The notes: generated by a model from the letters alone, not told the origin. A stretch of 64,000 bases of DNA from Bacillus massilinigeriensis (GCF_900117315.1 NZ_LT630337.1:1945848-2009847), one strand, 5' to 3'. Counted from the first letter of the stretch, positions 33,751 through 44,483 are shown. A program made the numbers and translations.

Positions 33751-33787
33751 AGCTGTCCCAAAGGCGCGTGGCACCTTTGGGACAGCT
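33751..33787 (-). terminator. Terminator of addA
   Basis: AGCTGTCCCAAAGG and CCTTTGGGACAGCT, a perfect 14-bp stem with a 9-nt loop containing a GGTGCC-like core, followed by a T run on the minus strand. Confidence 0.95.
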
Positions 33788-33795
33788 TCAACCAT

Positions 33796-36700
33796 TTATT
33801 TTTCTATTTTAAGAAGATGCGCACCATCAAAGAAAAATAAGTATCTTTCATCGATTGGTCTTCTTAAGATTTCCTCCAATGCCTTCGTATATAAATTAAT
33901 TTGAACCTGGTAACGGGCTTCAAGAGTTTCTTCTGCTTCTTGAAATCCTCCCTTAAAACGATTGGTAATTGCATCTGTTTTATAGTCTAAGAGCACTGTC
34001 CCATGTTCATCTTCAATAAGGCAGTCAATAATACCTTGCACAAGTACGGGTTCATTTTCACCAGTCCAATTTGGGTAAGCGATGTTAGCTGGTAAAGATA
34101 AGCTGAAAGGGACTTCTCTCCTAACCCTCCTTGCATTCAACATTCTTCTTCCAAGCTCAGTGTTGAAGAACTGATTAATTAGTTTAACATCAATTCCATC
34201 CTTCTGCTTTTCAGTTAATAACTCCTTTTGAACCATTTGATCAATTTGATTCTGGATGGATTCTTCTGAAATAGACTTCGATATATCTAAATGCTGCATG
34301 ACCAAATGCATGGCTGTTCCTCTTTCAGCAGGAGTAAGGGATTCCTCCTGCATAAATCTTGGCCTTGTGAGAATAGGCTTCTTAAAGTTTTTGATTAATT
34401 CTGTTCCCCCTTCTTCACTCACGATTTCATGCTGTCTTTTTATTTCAGAAACCGATTGCTTGGAACGATGATTTGTTGAATTCATGAATGGATACTTCCA
34501 CGAAAACTGTTCTTCAACGATATTCTTATTATTTGATTCCACTGGAATAAGCTCGCCCTTAAATACATGTTCAAGTAAATCTTCACCTTTATTTTCTTCC
34601 TCTTGTTCTATATCTATTAGAGTATTAGCCTTTAAAACCTTTACCTCCCAAAAGGATGGATGATTAATAATTTCCTCCTTCATTAGGGGGTTAAGTCGAG
34701 TTGAAAATGATAGCACCTCCAGATGTTGGTGACGAACTAGTGCAGGCCCAATCCAATCAATAAAACTTCCAGCCTTCGCTCGATCATATTCATTTATCAG
34801 CCATTCAGGATGATTGCGAACCCTTGACCATTGGTGGAGCTTTTTCTCAAAGCTTTTAACAGTGGATATTAAATAAAGCTTTTCTTTTGCACGAGTTAGG
34901 GCAACATACAATACCCGCATTTCTTCCGCAAGCATTTCTAATTTTTTCTTCCGTTTAAATGCTAACTGTGGAAGTGATGGATAAGAAATTCGTTTCTCTA
35001 TGTTCACATACTTTGCAGCAAATCCAAGGTCCTTATCTAATAAATAAGCTTTTCTTAAGTCCATCATATTAAACTGCCTAGCAAGACCTGAAATGAACAC
35101 GATCGGGAATTCCAGCCCTTTGCTACTGTGAATCGTCATAATCCGAACAACATCCTCTTGTTCACCTAACGCACGTGCAGCACCTAAGTCATCTCCTCTT
35201 TCTCTCATACGTTCAATAAAACGAAGAAAGCGGAATAATCCTCTAAATGATGTTTCTTCGTATTGTCGAGCCCTGTCATATAAGGCTCGAAGATTAGCTT
35301 GTCTTTGTTTTCCTCCAGGCAAACCGCCGACAAAATCATAAAAATGCGTCTTTCGATATAGCTCCCAAATTAACTCCGAAAGGGAGCCTTGGCGAGCTTT
35401 TGAACGCCAAATGACTAATTGGTCGTAGAAAATTTTTACTTTCTCCCATAGTTCCTCCATCTCTGCGGATGGTTTTTTCTTGCAAAAATCAGTCAGAGCT
35501 TCGTAATACTCTCCCTTTCGATTATAGGTTCGAATGATTGCTAATTCTTCCTCATTTAAGCCTACAATTGGGGACCGCAATACAGAAGCTAGAGGAATAT
35601 CTTGATATGGGTTATCTATAACCTTTAATAAAGACATCATAATAGCAACTTCTGTTGCATTAAAATACCCGGTAGAAAGGTTCGCATAAACTGGAATGCC
35701 TAGCTGTTTGAATTCCTCTATAATTTGCGGTGCCCAAGTCATTGAGCGAAGCAGGATGACCATATCTCGATACATGACTGGTCTTGATGTCTTTGTTTTT
35801 GGATTATAAATTTGCTTTCTCTCTTGAATTAATGCCTTAATTTTTTCTGCCATCAATCTTGCCTCTAGCTGTGACGCAGCAAGGTCTTCTTTATCGAAGT
35901 TTTCACCATTTCCTTGATCTGACTCTTGGTCAGGAATCTCGTTACTTGTTTCCTCTGATTCCTGGTCAATAAAGAATACCTCTATGGAGTGAGACTCCTC
36001 TTCAGGATAGGCGGCTCCTTTTTTTAATTCAGCAGCCTCATCATATTCGATCTCTCCAACCTTTTTTCCCATGATCTGTTTAAATAGATAGTTGGTTCCA
36101 TTTAGTACTTCCTGTCTGCTTCTGAAGTTTTTTGCCAAGTCAATCTTCAGCCCCGTATTTTCTGCATCAGGAGTAAATCGATTATACTTCGTTAAAAATA
36201 GATTAGGTTCTGCTAAGCGGAAGCGATAAATTGATTGTTTCACATCTCCGACCATAAAGAGGTTTCCAAGGTGTTCTGTGTCCTTTGTAACAAGCTGTAG
36301 AATGGACTCTTGAACAGCATTCACATCCTGATATTCGTCTACAAATACTTCTTTAAAATGCTCTTGGTAGCTAAGCGCAGCTTCAGAAGGATGCAGTTTT
36401 TCTGTATTACTATCTGTCGAATTGTTCAAGATTTCTAAACAAAAATGCTCTAAATCAGCAAAGTCTACTAAGCCTTTTTCCTTCTTTATGGCATCAAAGC
36501 GTTCTGCAAAGCTCTTTACTAATTGTACCAGCGATTGAATAATAGGAAGCATTTCCTTCATATCCTTTGTGAAACTCTCAGGTCTTCTAGAAAACAACTC
36601 TCCTTTTACATCATCAATTATTTTTTTCGCTTGGTTTCTTATAACTTTGGATTTTTCGACCAAATCTTTATCATATTCGTCCCCACGACACGTTTTTAAT

Positions 36701-37581
36701 TTTGAAAATGAGACAGACTGTATCGCTAGATATAACGCTTCCCATGATTCACTTTTTGCAGCTAACAATAAATCAATGATGCGCTCATCATCTAGAAAGT
36801 TTTCTGCTCTTGGAGCTGGTCCCCCAGGAAGCTTCGTTAGCTCAAGTCCTTCTCTTTCTAGCTGTTTCGCTCCTTCAAACTGTAATTCAATATCATAGAG
36901 TAAAGCATTTATAAAAGGAAGGTCTTCCATCTTTGTCGAGTCTCCCACACGATACATATCTACAATTGAATCCAGATATTTTGTTGGATTAGGGTTGGAA
37001 CGTGCAAAATCGAATAGTTCCCGAACAATATCCTGAAGTCCCATATCGGAGCGATCATTAGTAAATGTATCAACTAGTGTGAAGAATGAATCATTATTTT
37101 CTTTCCCATACTCCTCTTCGAACAACTCATCCATCACTTCATCTCTTAAAAGCTGTGCTTCTGTTTCATCTGCAATCCTAAAACCAGGATCGATATCAAT
37201 TTTATAATAGTATTTTCGGATGACATCTAGACAAAAGGAGTGCAGGGTGGATATTGAAGCACGATTTAATAAGCTTAATTGCCTTCTCAAATGATTGGAT
37301 TTTGGATTATTATTAATTTCCTTTTCTATTGCTTCTCCAATTCGATGTTTCATTTCTGCTGCAGAGGCATTTGTGAATGTAACAACTAATAATTCATCAA
37401 CATTTATAGGCGCATCAGCAGCAATAATTTTATTAATAATTCTTTCAACAAGGACAGCGGTTTTACCCGATCCAGCTGCAGCGGCTACTAGAATATCCTG
37501 TCCCTTAGCCATAATTGCCTTCCATTGATCATCCGTCCATGTAGAAGATTCTGGCTTTGGAGGAATCATTGGTTTATTCAT
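33796..37581 (-). CDS. addA: ATP-dependent helicase/nuclease subunit A (AddA)
   Basis: Motor subunit of the AddAB helicase-nuclease, which resects double-strand breaks for RecA loading. 1261 residues. Walker A AAAAGSGKTAVL (about 35), DEXX motif FVDEYQDVN (about 415), GDVKQSIYRFR, then 1A/1B and 2A/2B helicase domains, and a C-terminal RecB-like nuclease with VLLDYKTDAI (about 1185). The start overlaps the end of addB by eight bases and follows GAGGAGG. In B. subtilis sbcD and sbcC follow addA; here they are absent. Confidence 0.97.
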   Translation of the reverse strand: MNKPMIPPKPESSTWTDDQWKAIMAKGQDILVAAAAGSGKTAVLVERIINKIIAADAPINVDELLVVTFTNASAAEMKHRIGEAIEKEINNNPKSNHLRRQLSLLNRASISTLHSFCLDVIRKYYYKIDIDPGFRIADETEAQLLRDEVMDELFEEEYGKENNDSFFTLVDTFTNDRSDMGLQDIVRELFDFARSNPNPTKYLDSIVDMYRVGDSTKMEDLPFINALLYDIELQFEGAKQLEREGLELTKLPGGPAPRAENFLDDERIIDLLLAAKSESWEALYLAIQSVSFSKLKTCRGDEYDKDLVEKSKVIRNQAKKIIDDVKGELFSRRPESFTKDMKEMLPIIQSLVQLVKSFAERFDAIKKEKGLVDFADLEHFCLEILNNSTDSNTEKLHPSEAALSYQEHFKEVFVDEYQDVNAVQESILQLVTKDTEHLGNLFMVGDVKQSIYRFRLAEPNLFLTKYNRFTPDAENTGLKIDLAKNFRSRQEVLNGTNYLFKQIMGKKVGEIEYDEAAELKKGAAYPEEESHSIEVFFIDQESEETSNEIPDQESDQGNGENFDKEDLAASQLEARLMAEKIKALIQERKQIYNPKTKTSRPVMYRDMVILLRSMTWAPQIIEEFKQLGIPVYANLSTGYFNATEVAIMMSLLKVIDNPYQDIPLASVLRSPIVGLNEEELAIIRTYNRKGEYYEALTDFCKKKPSAEMEELWEKVKIFYDQLVIWRSKARQGSLSELIWELYRKTHFYDFVGGLPGGKQRQANLRALYDRARQYEETSFRGLFRFLRFIERMRERGDDLGAARALGEQEDVVRIMTIHSSKGLEFPIVFISGLARQFNMMDLRKAYLLDKDLGFAAKYVNIEKRISYPSLPQLAFKRKKKLEMLAEEMRVLYVALTRAKEKLYLISTVKSFEKKLHQWSRVRNHPEWLINEYDRAKAGSFIDWIGPALVRHQHLEVLSFSTRLNPLMKEEIINHPSFWEVKVLKANTLIDIEQEEENKGEDLLEHVFKGELIPVESNNKNIVEEQFSWKYPFMNSTNHRSKQSVSEIKRQHEIVSEEGGTELIKNFKKPILTRPRFMQEESLTPAERGTAMHLVMQHLDISKSISEESIQNQIDQMVQKELLTEKQKDGIDVKLINQFFNTELGRRMLNARRVRREVPFSLSLPANIAYPNWTGENEPVLVQGIIDCLIEDEHGTVLLDYKTDAITNRFKGGFQEAEETLEARYQVQINLYTKALEEILRRPIDERYLFFFDGAHLLKIEK

Positions 37582-40500
37582 TCGATTTGACCTCCTCTCT
37601 TAACAAATTTAACACTTCTTCTTTAGATTTTATAGGGAGCACTCTATAGGAATTACTACCTAATGACTCATCAAATTGACAAACAGATTTAAATGAGCAG
37701 AAGGTACAAGGAGTTTTATCCTTCAGTTTGTATGGTGAAAGACTTACCGTTCCCTCCGAAATTTCATTTCCTGTCTTCACATAAAGCTCTCGAACATATT
37801 GTCTTAAATGATTAAAGTCTTCTTTATTTGCTACCTTGGATGATTTCGCTAGACTACCATCCTTATTAATTCTTGCAGAAATGATTTTGGAGCCACCTGT
37901 TTCGAGCGTTTGATCCATCAAGCGAATAACCTTTTCATCCTCAAGAATTAGGCCATTCATTTTATATTTTTTTAAGATTTCATCTTCAATTTCATCAAGA
38001 GATAGCATTTTCGAAGCTTGTATCATTGGATTATGGACATGAAAATATAAAACGCCCGCAGGATCTGCCTCTTTTCCAATTAACTCTTTCGAATGGGTAA
38101 TAATGATATCTAGATAAGTTAACATTTGAAGGGCAAGTCCGTAATAAACCTCATGGACATTCAAGTCTTTAGAGCTGGATTTGTAATCAATTACCCTTAG
38201 GAAGGTCCCATCCTTTTCCTCAGCTTTATCTACTCGGTCAATACGACCTATTAGCTCCATTTTTCTTCCATTCTTTAATGGAAAAGAAAGTGCTGGTAGC
38301 TCACCCTTTGGACCGAAGCTTAGCTCCAATCCAACTGGAGCAAACCCGCTTGCCTTTGCATGCTCTCTTAACACCCATGAAGCCCTGCTGATTATTTGTT
38401 CAAGCTTTCTTTTAATATAAAAATGTCTGTTTGAACTTAGTAAAATTTCATTCTGCAATTTTGGGCCAAGGGTATCTACTGCCTGTTTAGCAAGACTCTC
38501 CATTTCCTCCTTCGAAATAGAACTCCAGGATAAATGTTGGTTCGTAACAGTTTCCACCACATACTTTAATGCCGCATGGAAAAGCTCTCCAATATCTGGT
38601 GCAGCTAAACGAAAGATTTGCCTTTCTCTGAGCTTAAGTCCATGACTAGCAAAATGTGAAAAGGCACAGGATTGAAATAATTCCATACGAGACACGCTCG
38701 CTTGAATGACATCACCATATATTTCTCTACTTACCTTTTCAGATAGTTTATTAGGGCGATTTTCATACGTTAAGCTAGATAGAATTTTCCCTACAATTCC
38801 TCTCCAGTTTTGATCCTTCATGTAGTAGTTATAAATATCCCACCAGAAATCATAGATTGGATAATTACGTTTTTTTAACTGCAACTGTGTCGTTAAATAG
38901 GAGAGAGTCGTATTAGGATTGACGCAATATTCCAGCTGTTGCTGCTCTGATAGATCGGTCGGATCCGTCATGAATGATAATAAATGGTGGCTTGGAAATA
39001 AATCAGATAAACGTTTTATATATATAGAAGGGATAATGGCCTTCCCTTCTGCATTAGCTAATGGGTAGCTAACATAAAGAAGCTCTGAAGGGGTTGTAAA
39101 AGCCGAATAAGCAATAAACTCCTCATCTAGTAAACGAGTCCTACTGCTTGGTGCTATTCTTAAACCACTTCTCAAAAGTTGTTCACGGTCATCATCAGCT
39201 AACAGTCCATCTTCCTGGAACTTTGCAGGCAATACTCCTTCTGTCAGACCAATTACAAAGGCCACCTTGATATCTGATACCCTTGATTTTTCCAGGTCAG
39301 CTATCAATACTTGATCCATTGCTGGAGGAACAAGCGAGAATCTTAATGATTCTATCCCTGCGTCTAAAATAGAAGAAAATTGTTTAACCGTTATTTCCTC
39401 TTCTCCGAGCATTTCCACAAATTGATCCAATAATTCAAGCGTAGCATTCCATGCTTGATCATGCTCTCTAGCCTTTACTAAATTTCCATTATCCTCTTCT
39501 ACCTGCTTTAAACCTTCCAGTTTAGCAGGAATATCAAGCTCCTCCAAATATAAAAAGAGCCCCTCACATAGTTCTCTGGCATTTTTTGCCTTTTTAAGTC
39601 TCCTCGATAATCGCAAAATAGGAGCGGTAATCATCATTCTGAGCTCGTTCATTTTCTGCTCTACATACTTTTCGGCATCAGTTTGTACGGTATTTACAAG
39701 CTCTAGACCCTTGATTTTCCGATATTTCCAGCGTTCCTTATTTGTCCATTTTTCTCCTTGAATTCCATAGGCAAGGACATAATTTTCAAGCTTGTCCATC
39801 TGCTCCCGCATTTCGACAGGATTCACATCTAATGGGAATAATAATTCTGTTTTAACGGCACGAAATACCGGTTCATATCTCCAATAGCTATTGATGATTT
39901 CTAGACTTGAACGGATTAATTCAATTAATGGATGATTAAGCATCGTTCTTTTTTGGTCAATAAAATAAGGAATTTCATAATCATAAAAAACCGTTTCAAT
40001 CAAATCACGGTAATCCTGGCCATTCCTTAGTAAAATTGCCATATCACGAAAACGATAATTATTCGATTGGGCTAGCCTTTTAATATTCCGAGCAATTCCC
40101 TCAACCTCTGCTCTTCTATTCACCGCTTCAGCAATATAAATCGAAGCATCTTCTTCAAAGGGAATTGCTGGGCGTGAATCAAAATACCTTTCTAGGTGAA
40201 TTAATGAATTATGCTTCCATCTTTTTGGTTCTGCAAATTCAATTTCCTCAACCTGTAATCCCTCTACTTTCGCCATTTCATAAAGTGTTTGATAGTTTTC
40301 ACCAGTCATTCTAAAGAGATGAAGCTCATCTGGAGAATGATCATAAAATGGTCGGTCTAGGGTATGTGTAATGGTCACATTTTGACAATGCTTCATTAGC
40401 TGATTAATCACCATATATTCTTGTGGTGTAAAGCTATAAAAACCATCAATATAAATCTCTGCCTCTTGCAAGTAGGTTGATTGTGAAACCTTTTCAGACA

Positions 40501-41062
40501 ACAATCTAAAATAATCTTCTGAGTCAATATATTTACCAAAGAGCGACTCTTCAAAGCTTTGATAAATCATTTCAAGATCATGAAGCTTATCCTGTAGTTC
40601 ATTTCTGCCATCAATATATTCAAAAGTCTCTCTTTTATCAAAAAGTTCCTCAGGACTCACGCAATAACGCTTGAATTCTGCAAGCATTTGTTCCATTTGG
40701 GCAATAAATCCATTCTTGTCTGCTGCATTTTGATACAGTCTGAATTGTTCCTTTTTATCATCAATAATTTTTCTAATTAGCATACTAATTCCAACATTGC
40801 TTAAATGATATCGGCTTATTCCTCCTGTTTCCTGCAATACTCTAAAAGCAAGTCGCGAAAAGCTAAAAACTTGTGTCCTTACCATTCCTCCAATATGTGG
40901 ATTCGATATTAATTTATATTCAGATAGAAAGGTCATTTGATCAGGAACGATATAAATAATTGGATTCCCATCAGGATTTGTGAGCATTTTTTGTTGTATT
41001 TCTTCAAGGCAAAAGTTGGTTTTCCCGCTTCCAGCTCGCCCGATTAACATTCGTACAGACAT
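37574..41062 (-). CDS. addB: ATP-dependent helicase/nuclease subunit B (AddB)
   Basis: 1162 residues, close to the B. subtilis length. Walker A GRAGSGKTNF near the N-terminus, a degenerate helicase region that recognises Chi, and a C-terminal nuclease (GRIDRVDK, VIDYKSSS). Four cysteines for the structural [4Fe-4S] cluster are visible: one in LFQSCAFSHF (about 800) and three in PCTFCSFKSVC near the end. ATG 41062 follows AGGGAGG. Operon with addA. Confidence 0.97.
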   Translation of the reverse strand: MSVRMLIGRAGSGKTNFCLEEIQQKMLTNPDGNPIIYIVPDQMTFLSEYKLISNPHIGGMVRTQVFSFSRLAFRVLQETGGISRYHLSNVGISMLIRKIIDDKKEQFRLYQNAADKNGFIAQMEQMLAEFKRYCVSPEELFDKRETFEYIDGRNELQDKLHDLEMIYQSFEESLFGKYIDSEDYFRLLSEKVSQSTYLQEAEIYIDGFYSFTPQEYMVINQLMKHCQNVTITHTLDRPFYDHSPDELHLFRMTGENYQTLYEMAKVEGLQVEEIEFAEPKRWKHNSLIHLERYFDSRPAIPFEEDASIYIAEAVNRRAEVEGIARNIKRLAQSNNYRFRDMAILLRNGQDYRDLIETVFYDYEIPYFIDQKRTMLNHPLIELIRSSLEIINSYWRYEPVFRAVKTELLFPLDVNPVEMREQMDKLENYVLAYGIQGEKWTNKERWKYRKIKGLELVNTVQTDAEKYVEQKMNELRMMITAPILRLSRRLKKAKNARELCEGLFLYLEELDIPAKLEGLKQVEEDNGNLVKAREHDQAWNATLELLDQFVEMLGEEEITVKQFSSILDAGIESLRFSLVPPAMDQVLIADLEKSRVSDIKVAFVIGLTEGVLPAKFQEDGLLADDDREQLLRSGLRIAPSSRTRLLDEEFIAYSAFTTPSELLYVSYPLANAEGKAIIPSIYIKRLSDLFPSHHLLSFMTDPTDLSEQQQLEYCVNPNTTLSYLTTQLQLKKRNYPIYDFWWDIYNYYMKDQNWRGIVGKILSSLTYENRPNKLSEKVSREIYGDVIQASVSRMELFQSCAFSHFASHGLKLRERQIFRLAAPDIGELFHAALKYVVETVTNQHLSWSSISKEEMESLAKQAVDTLGPKLQNEILLSSNRHFYIKRKLEQIISRASWVLREHAKASGFAPVGLELSFGPKGELPALSFPLKNGRKMELIGRIDRVDKAEEKDGTFLRVIDYKSSSKDLNVHEVYYGLALQMLTYLDIIITHSKELIGKEADPAGVLYFHVHNPMIQASKMLSLDEIEDEILKKYKMNGLILEDEKVIRLMDQTLETGGSKIISARINKDGSLAKSSKVANKEDFNHLRQYVRELYVKTGNEISEGTVSLSPYKLKDKTPCTFCSFKSVCQFDESLGSNSYRVLPIKSKEEVLNLLREEVKSNE

Positions 41063-41177
41063 GGCTTTACCTCCCTTTACGAATCATTTTTACATGTTAA
41101 CATTTTATCATACATGAGCAGCAAATTTATGCTTAGGCTTGTGGGGTAATTGGATATTTTTGTATTTACCATAAAAA

Positions 41178-41203
41178 ACCATTATCCTTATTAGATAATG
41201 GTT
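41178..41203 (-). terminator. Terminator of the cluster acyl-CoA ligase
   Basis: ACCATTATC and GATAATGGT with a 7-nt loop and a six-T run on the minus strand. Confidence 0.9.
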
Positions 41204-41213
41204 TTGATGGAAC

Positions 41214-42710
41214 TCAATTATTTTTTATCTGAAAATCTTTTAATTGCTTTTTATCAATTTTACCTACATGTGTTTTTGGGAGCTCCTCAATGATGATCAT
41301 TTCCTTTGGAATTTTGTATCGTCCAAGCTTCTTTGAGCAATGCTCCATTAATTCCTCAAACGTTAGTCTTCCCCCCTGTTTCAATACAATGAATGCAGTG
41401 ACCCTTTCTCCCCACATTTTATCAGGTAATCCCACTACAGCTACTTCATCGACTTGAGGAAGTTGGACGATCCAATGTTCCACCTCCAATGGATATACAT
41501 TTTCCCCTCCTGTTATAATCATTTCCTTTTTTCTACCAACAATATAGAAATAGCCATCTTGATCTCTTTTTGCCAAATCACCCGTATACAGCCAACCATC
41601 CTGAACGGCTTCCTGTGTGGCATTTTGGTTATTCCAATAGTTTAAGAATAAGTGCTTCCCTTTTAGCAGTAATTCACCAACTTCATCTGGTGCTGCTTCT
41701 GTACCATCCTCTCTAACAATCTTCACTGAATTAAAGAGCATTGGTTTTCCAACAGACCCAAGCTTCTCGCTTACTTTATTAGGGTCGATAAAAAAATTAT
41801 TCGGTCCTGCTTCCGTTAATCCATATCCTTCTTTAAATTCATATCCTCTACGCATAAATTCTCGATAAATTTCCAGCTGACAAGGTGCTCCACCGGATAG
41901 AAAGGTTCTAACCGTAGGAATTGTCTGTTCCTTAAATTCCGCTGTTTCTATCAACATATGGTACATGGTTGGCACAAGGAGGACAATTGAACATTTGTAT
42001 TCATTCAAGTAAAAAATTGACTCCTCAGGGCGAAATTGATTTGCAATGATGACCTTCCCTCCAATCATGAGGATGGGGATGGACAAAGCATTTAAGCCAC
42101 CTGTGTGAAACATTGGCATGTACGTAAGAGTTGTGTCATCTTTTGTTAAGTTCCAGCTCAGTATGGTATTTATTCCATTCCATAAAATGGACTGATGATT
42201 CAGCACAACACCTTTAGGCTTTCCGGTTGTGCCGCCTGTATAAATAATCGCTAAAGGGTCTAATTCCGAGCATTCACTCTCTGCGAATAATTCAGACACT
42301 GTTTGGTCTAGATACTCCTCGTTATCTATCTGAAAGCAAATGGATTGTATGGACGTTATTTCATTCATTTTTTCATTAAAGCTTGAATGATAACCAATCA
42401 TTTTAGGTGAACAATCCTGAAGTATATACTCAATTTCATGAACGGCCAATCTCCAATTAATTGGAACAAAGATTGCTCCTATCTTTCCACATGCAAAAAG
42501 GAAATCAAAATAACTAATATGATTAGGGGATAACAGGGCGACACGATCCCCTTTCGTTACTCCATTTAACATTAACCATTTAGCAGCAACCATGCTTCGC
42601 TGATTCACCTCAAGATAGGTCCATTTTCTTTGAGATTCTACATCGACTACCGCTACTCTATCTGGTGTTACTCTTGCTCTATTTTCAATCCAATCGAGTT
42701 CCCACCTCAC
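41214..42710 (-). CDS. Acyl-CoA ligase (AMP-forming) of the accessory cluster
   Basis: 498 residues, ANL superfamily. P-loop [13 protein letters not shown] (about 155; Gly in place of the usual Ser), EGYGLTEAGPN (about 290), [10 protein letters not shown] (about 370), hinge VGRKKEMIITGGENVYP, and catalytic lysine in PKTHVGKIDK near the end. Short-chain, aromatic or O-succinylbenzoate-type ligases look like this; the substrate is not readable. GTG start 42710 after AAGGAGAG. It has its own promoter with the two TGTAACT repeats, so it is a separate transcript coregulated with the transporter operon. Confidence 0.87.
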   Translation of the reverse strand: MRWELDWIENRARVTPDRVAVVDVESQRKWTYLEVNQRSMVAAKWLMLNGVTKGDRVALLSPNHISYFDFLFACGKIGAIFVPINWRLAVHEIEYILQDCSPKMIGYHSSFNEKMNEITSIQSICFQIDNEEYLDQTVSELFAESECSELDPLAIIYTGGTTGKPKGVVLNHQSILWNGINTILSWNLTKDDTTLTYMPMFHTGGLNALSIPILMIGGKVIIANQFRPEESIFYLNEYKCSIVLLVPTMYHMLIETAEFKEQTIPTVRTFLSGGAPCQLEIYREFMRRGYEFKEGYGLTEAGPNNFFIDPNKVSEKLGSVGKPMLFNSVKIVREDGTEAAPDEVGELLLKGKHLFLNYWNNQNATQEAVQDGWLYTGDLAKRDQDGYFYIVGRKKEMIITGGENVYPLEVEHWIVQLPQVDEVAVVGLPDKMWGERVTAFIVLKQGGRLTFEELMEHCSKKLGRYKIPKEMIIIEELPKTHVGKIDKKQLKDFQIKNN

Positions 42711-42739
42711 TGCAATCTCTCCTTAATTATGATGCATTC

Positions 42740-42772
42740 ATTTTAGTAAAAGGGAGTTACAGGTAAGTTACA
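42740..42772 (-). promoter_or_regulatory. Promoter with SARP-like direct repeats (ligase unit)
   Basis: On the minus strand: TGTAACT, 4 bp, TGTAACT, 9 bp, TAAAAT (-10 at 42745-42740). The repeats start 11 bp apart (AGTTACA at 42755 and 42766 on the plus strand) and take the place of a -35 box. The same layout is found at 52157-52189. Confidence 0.75.
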
Positions 42773-42785
42773 GGATGACAACATA

Positions 42786-42817
42786 AAAAAGGGGAAACTT
42801 GCCAAAGCAGTCTCCCA
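42786..42817 (-). terminator. Terminator of the transporter-KAS III-SDR operon
   Basis: On the minus strand GGGAGACTGC and GCAAGTTTCCCC pair with one internal mismatch, followed by six T. It separates the SDR gene from the ligase promoter. Confidence 0.8.
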
Positions 42818-42824
42818 TCCCTAA

Positions 42825-43565
42825 TTACATCCTTATTCCTCCATCGACATGAAGAACGGTCCCATTTATATAATTTGCCTCATCAGATGCTAAAAAAAGA
42901 TAGGCGTTCGCGATATCCTCTGGATTCCCTAGGCGACCAAGTGGTACCATACTTTTCATCTGATCTAATACTTTATCAGGCACTTTCGCTGTCATTCCAG
43001 TTGCAATAAAGCCTGGTGCTACAGCATTCACATTAATTCCTTTCCTTCCAAGCTCCTTCGCCCATGATTTGGTCATCCCAACAACTCCTGCTTTCGTCGC
43101 AGCATAATTGGTTTGACCAACATTTCCATAAACTCCTGACACAGAAGAGGTATTGATAATCCTGCCAGAGCCCTTTTCAAGCATTGATGGCAGTACGGCC
43201 TGAGTGCAGTGAAACACCCCAGTTAAATTAACATCAATAACCTTTTGAAAATCATCCACGGATAGCTTTGCAAGCATGGCATCTCTTGTAATCCCTGCGT
43301 TATTCACAAGTATGTCAATACCACCGAATTCTTCCTTTACCTTTTCCACCATTTCATCAACACTATTTCGACTAGCGACATTTACTTGATAAAAGGCCAC
43401 TTGATATCCTTCATCTCTCAGCTCATTTGCTCTTAATTCACCTATTTTGGAATCAAAATCAGCAAGTGCTACTTTTGCCCCTTCACGTGCAAAGATCTTG
43501 GCTGCTGCTAGACCAATTCCATTAGCAGCCCCAGTAATAACGGCAACTTTGTCAAGTAGTCTCAT
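42825..43565 (-). CDS. SDR-family 3-oxoacyl reductase (FabG/PhaB-like)
   Basis: 246 residues, classical short-chain dehydrogenase. Cofactor motif TGAANGIG (about 12), NNAG (about 88), catalytic Ser in NTSSVSG (about 140), YAATK (Tyr about 153, Lys about 157), and C-terminal GTVLHVDGG. It should reduce a 3-oxoacyl thioester or oxidise a 3-hydroxyacyl one with NAD(P)H. Asp in ALADFD after the second strand favours NAD(H) over NADP(H). ATG 43565 follows GGAGG. Last gene of the operon. Confidence 0.9.
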   Translation of the reverse strand: MRLLDKVAVITGAANGIGLAAAKIFAREGAKVALADFDSKIGELRANELRDEGYQVAFYQVNVASRNSVDEMVEKVKEEFGGIDILVNNAGITRDAMLAKLSVDDFQKVIDVNLTGVFHCTQAVLPSMLEKGSGRIINTSSVSGVYGNVGQTNYAATKAGVVGMTKSWAKELGRKGINVNAVAPGFIATGMTAKVPDKVLDQMKSMVPLGRLGNPEDIANAYLFLASDEANYINGTVLHVDGGIRM

Positions 43566-43580
43566 ATAAAATAACCTCCA

Positions 43581-44483
43581 TTAACCCAAGAATCTAGTAA
43601 TAGTATTGAGTAATTTTTGTAAATCATCTATTAATGGTGAATGTCCACAATCCTCTAATTCAACAAATCTAGCATACTCGCCTAGATCCTCTACAATTTC
43701 CTTTGTCATTTGATCCGATACCACAAAATCTCTATCACCTCTTAAGACAAGAACAGGAAGTTTAATATTTTGTACCAAACCATTTCCTTCATTAAGGCCA
43801 TTATGTTTGTTACTAATATTAAAAGTATTTAAGGCATGATATACTTCTGCAAGATTTTTTTGAGTGAGCATATCATCTACATATTCCTCATACAATTCTT
43901 CGTTAGGCTGATTTTTCGTATAGATGAGTGCATTCCAAACATCCTTTAAGAACTTACGATCCTCTGTATCATAAGCATGTTGAATAGGAATCGTTTTACT
44001 TGGCTCATTCTTAATATCTTCATAGGTTGTAAGACGTCTTTTTATATCAGGAAGGCCTTCTTCTGTTGATCCATAAAACGGATACCCTCTAGTAGAAGCA
44101 GAAGCAAGGAGCACTAATTTTTCACAATAGCCTGGATTTTCTGCAATGAACTGCATAGCTACCGCTCCTCCTGTTGACCAACCAATCATTGAAAATCCCT
44201 TCAAACCAATCAAATCTACAAATGCCTTAATATCATCCGAAAAATCCTTGATTGAGCGAATTTCGTTCCTATAGGAAGATTTCCCGAACCCGCGCATATC
44301 AATGGCATATAGCTTATACTGAGCATCCATGTTTTCAAGTACGAGATCCCAATGCTTCGATGAAGTCATATTTCCATGAACAAGTAATACCTTTTTCTCT
44401 CCGCCTTCTCTTTCCTGGAAAGCAATAGTTTCCCCATTAGGCAATACGACACTTTTATATTTCAAGGTTGATATTGTCATCAT
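43581..44483 (-). CDS. Alpha/beta hydrolase of the accessory cluster
   Basis: About 300 residues. HGNMTSS oxyanion strand, nucleophile elbow GWSTGGA, acid in LRGDRDFVV, and catalytic histidine in EDCGHSPL. The triad is complete. The start is the ATG at 44483, overlapping the stop of the KAS III-like gene by four bases (ATGA), with AAAGGGAG upstream; an in-frame start 13 codons earlier is inside that gene. Candidate thioesterase, esterase or C-C hydrolase acting on the intermediate made by its operon partner. Confidence 0.85.
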   Translation of the reverse strand: MMTISTLKYKSVVLPNGETIAFQEREGGEKKVLLVHGNMTSSKHWDLVLENMDAQYKLYAIDMRGFGKSSYRNEIRSIKDFSDDIKAFVDLIGLKGFSMIGWSTGGAVAMQFIAENPGYCEKLVLLASASTRGYPFYGSTEEGLPDIKRRLTTYEDIKNEPSKTIPIQHAYDTEDRKFLKDVWNALIYTKNQPNEELYEEYVDDMLTQKNLAEVYHALNTFNISNKHNGLNEGNGLVQNIKLPVLVLRGDRDFVVSDQMTKEIVEDLGEYARFVELEDCGHSPLIDDLQKLLNTITRFLG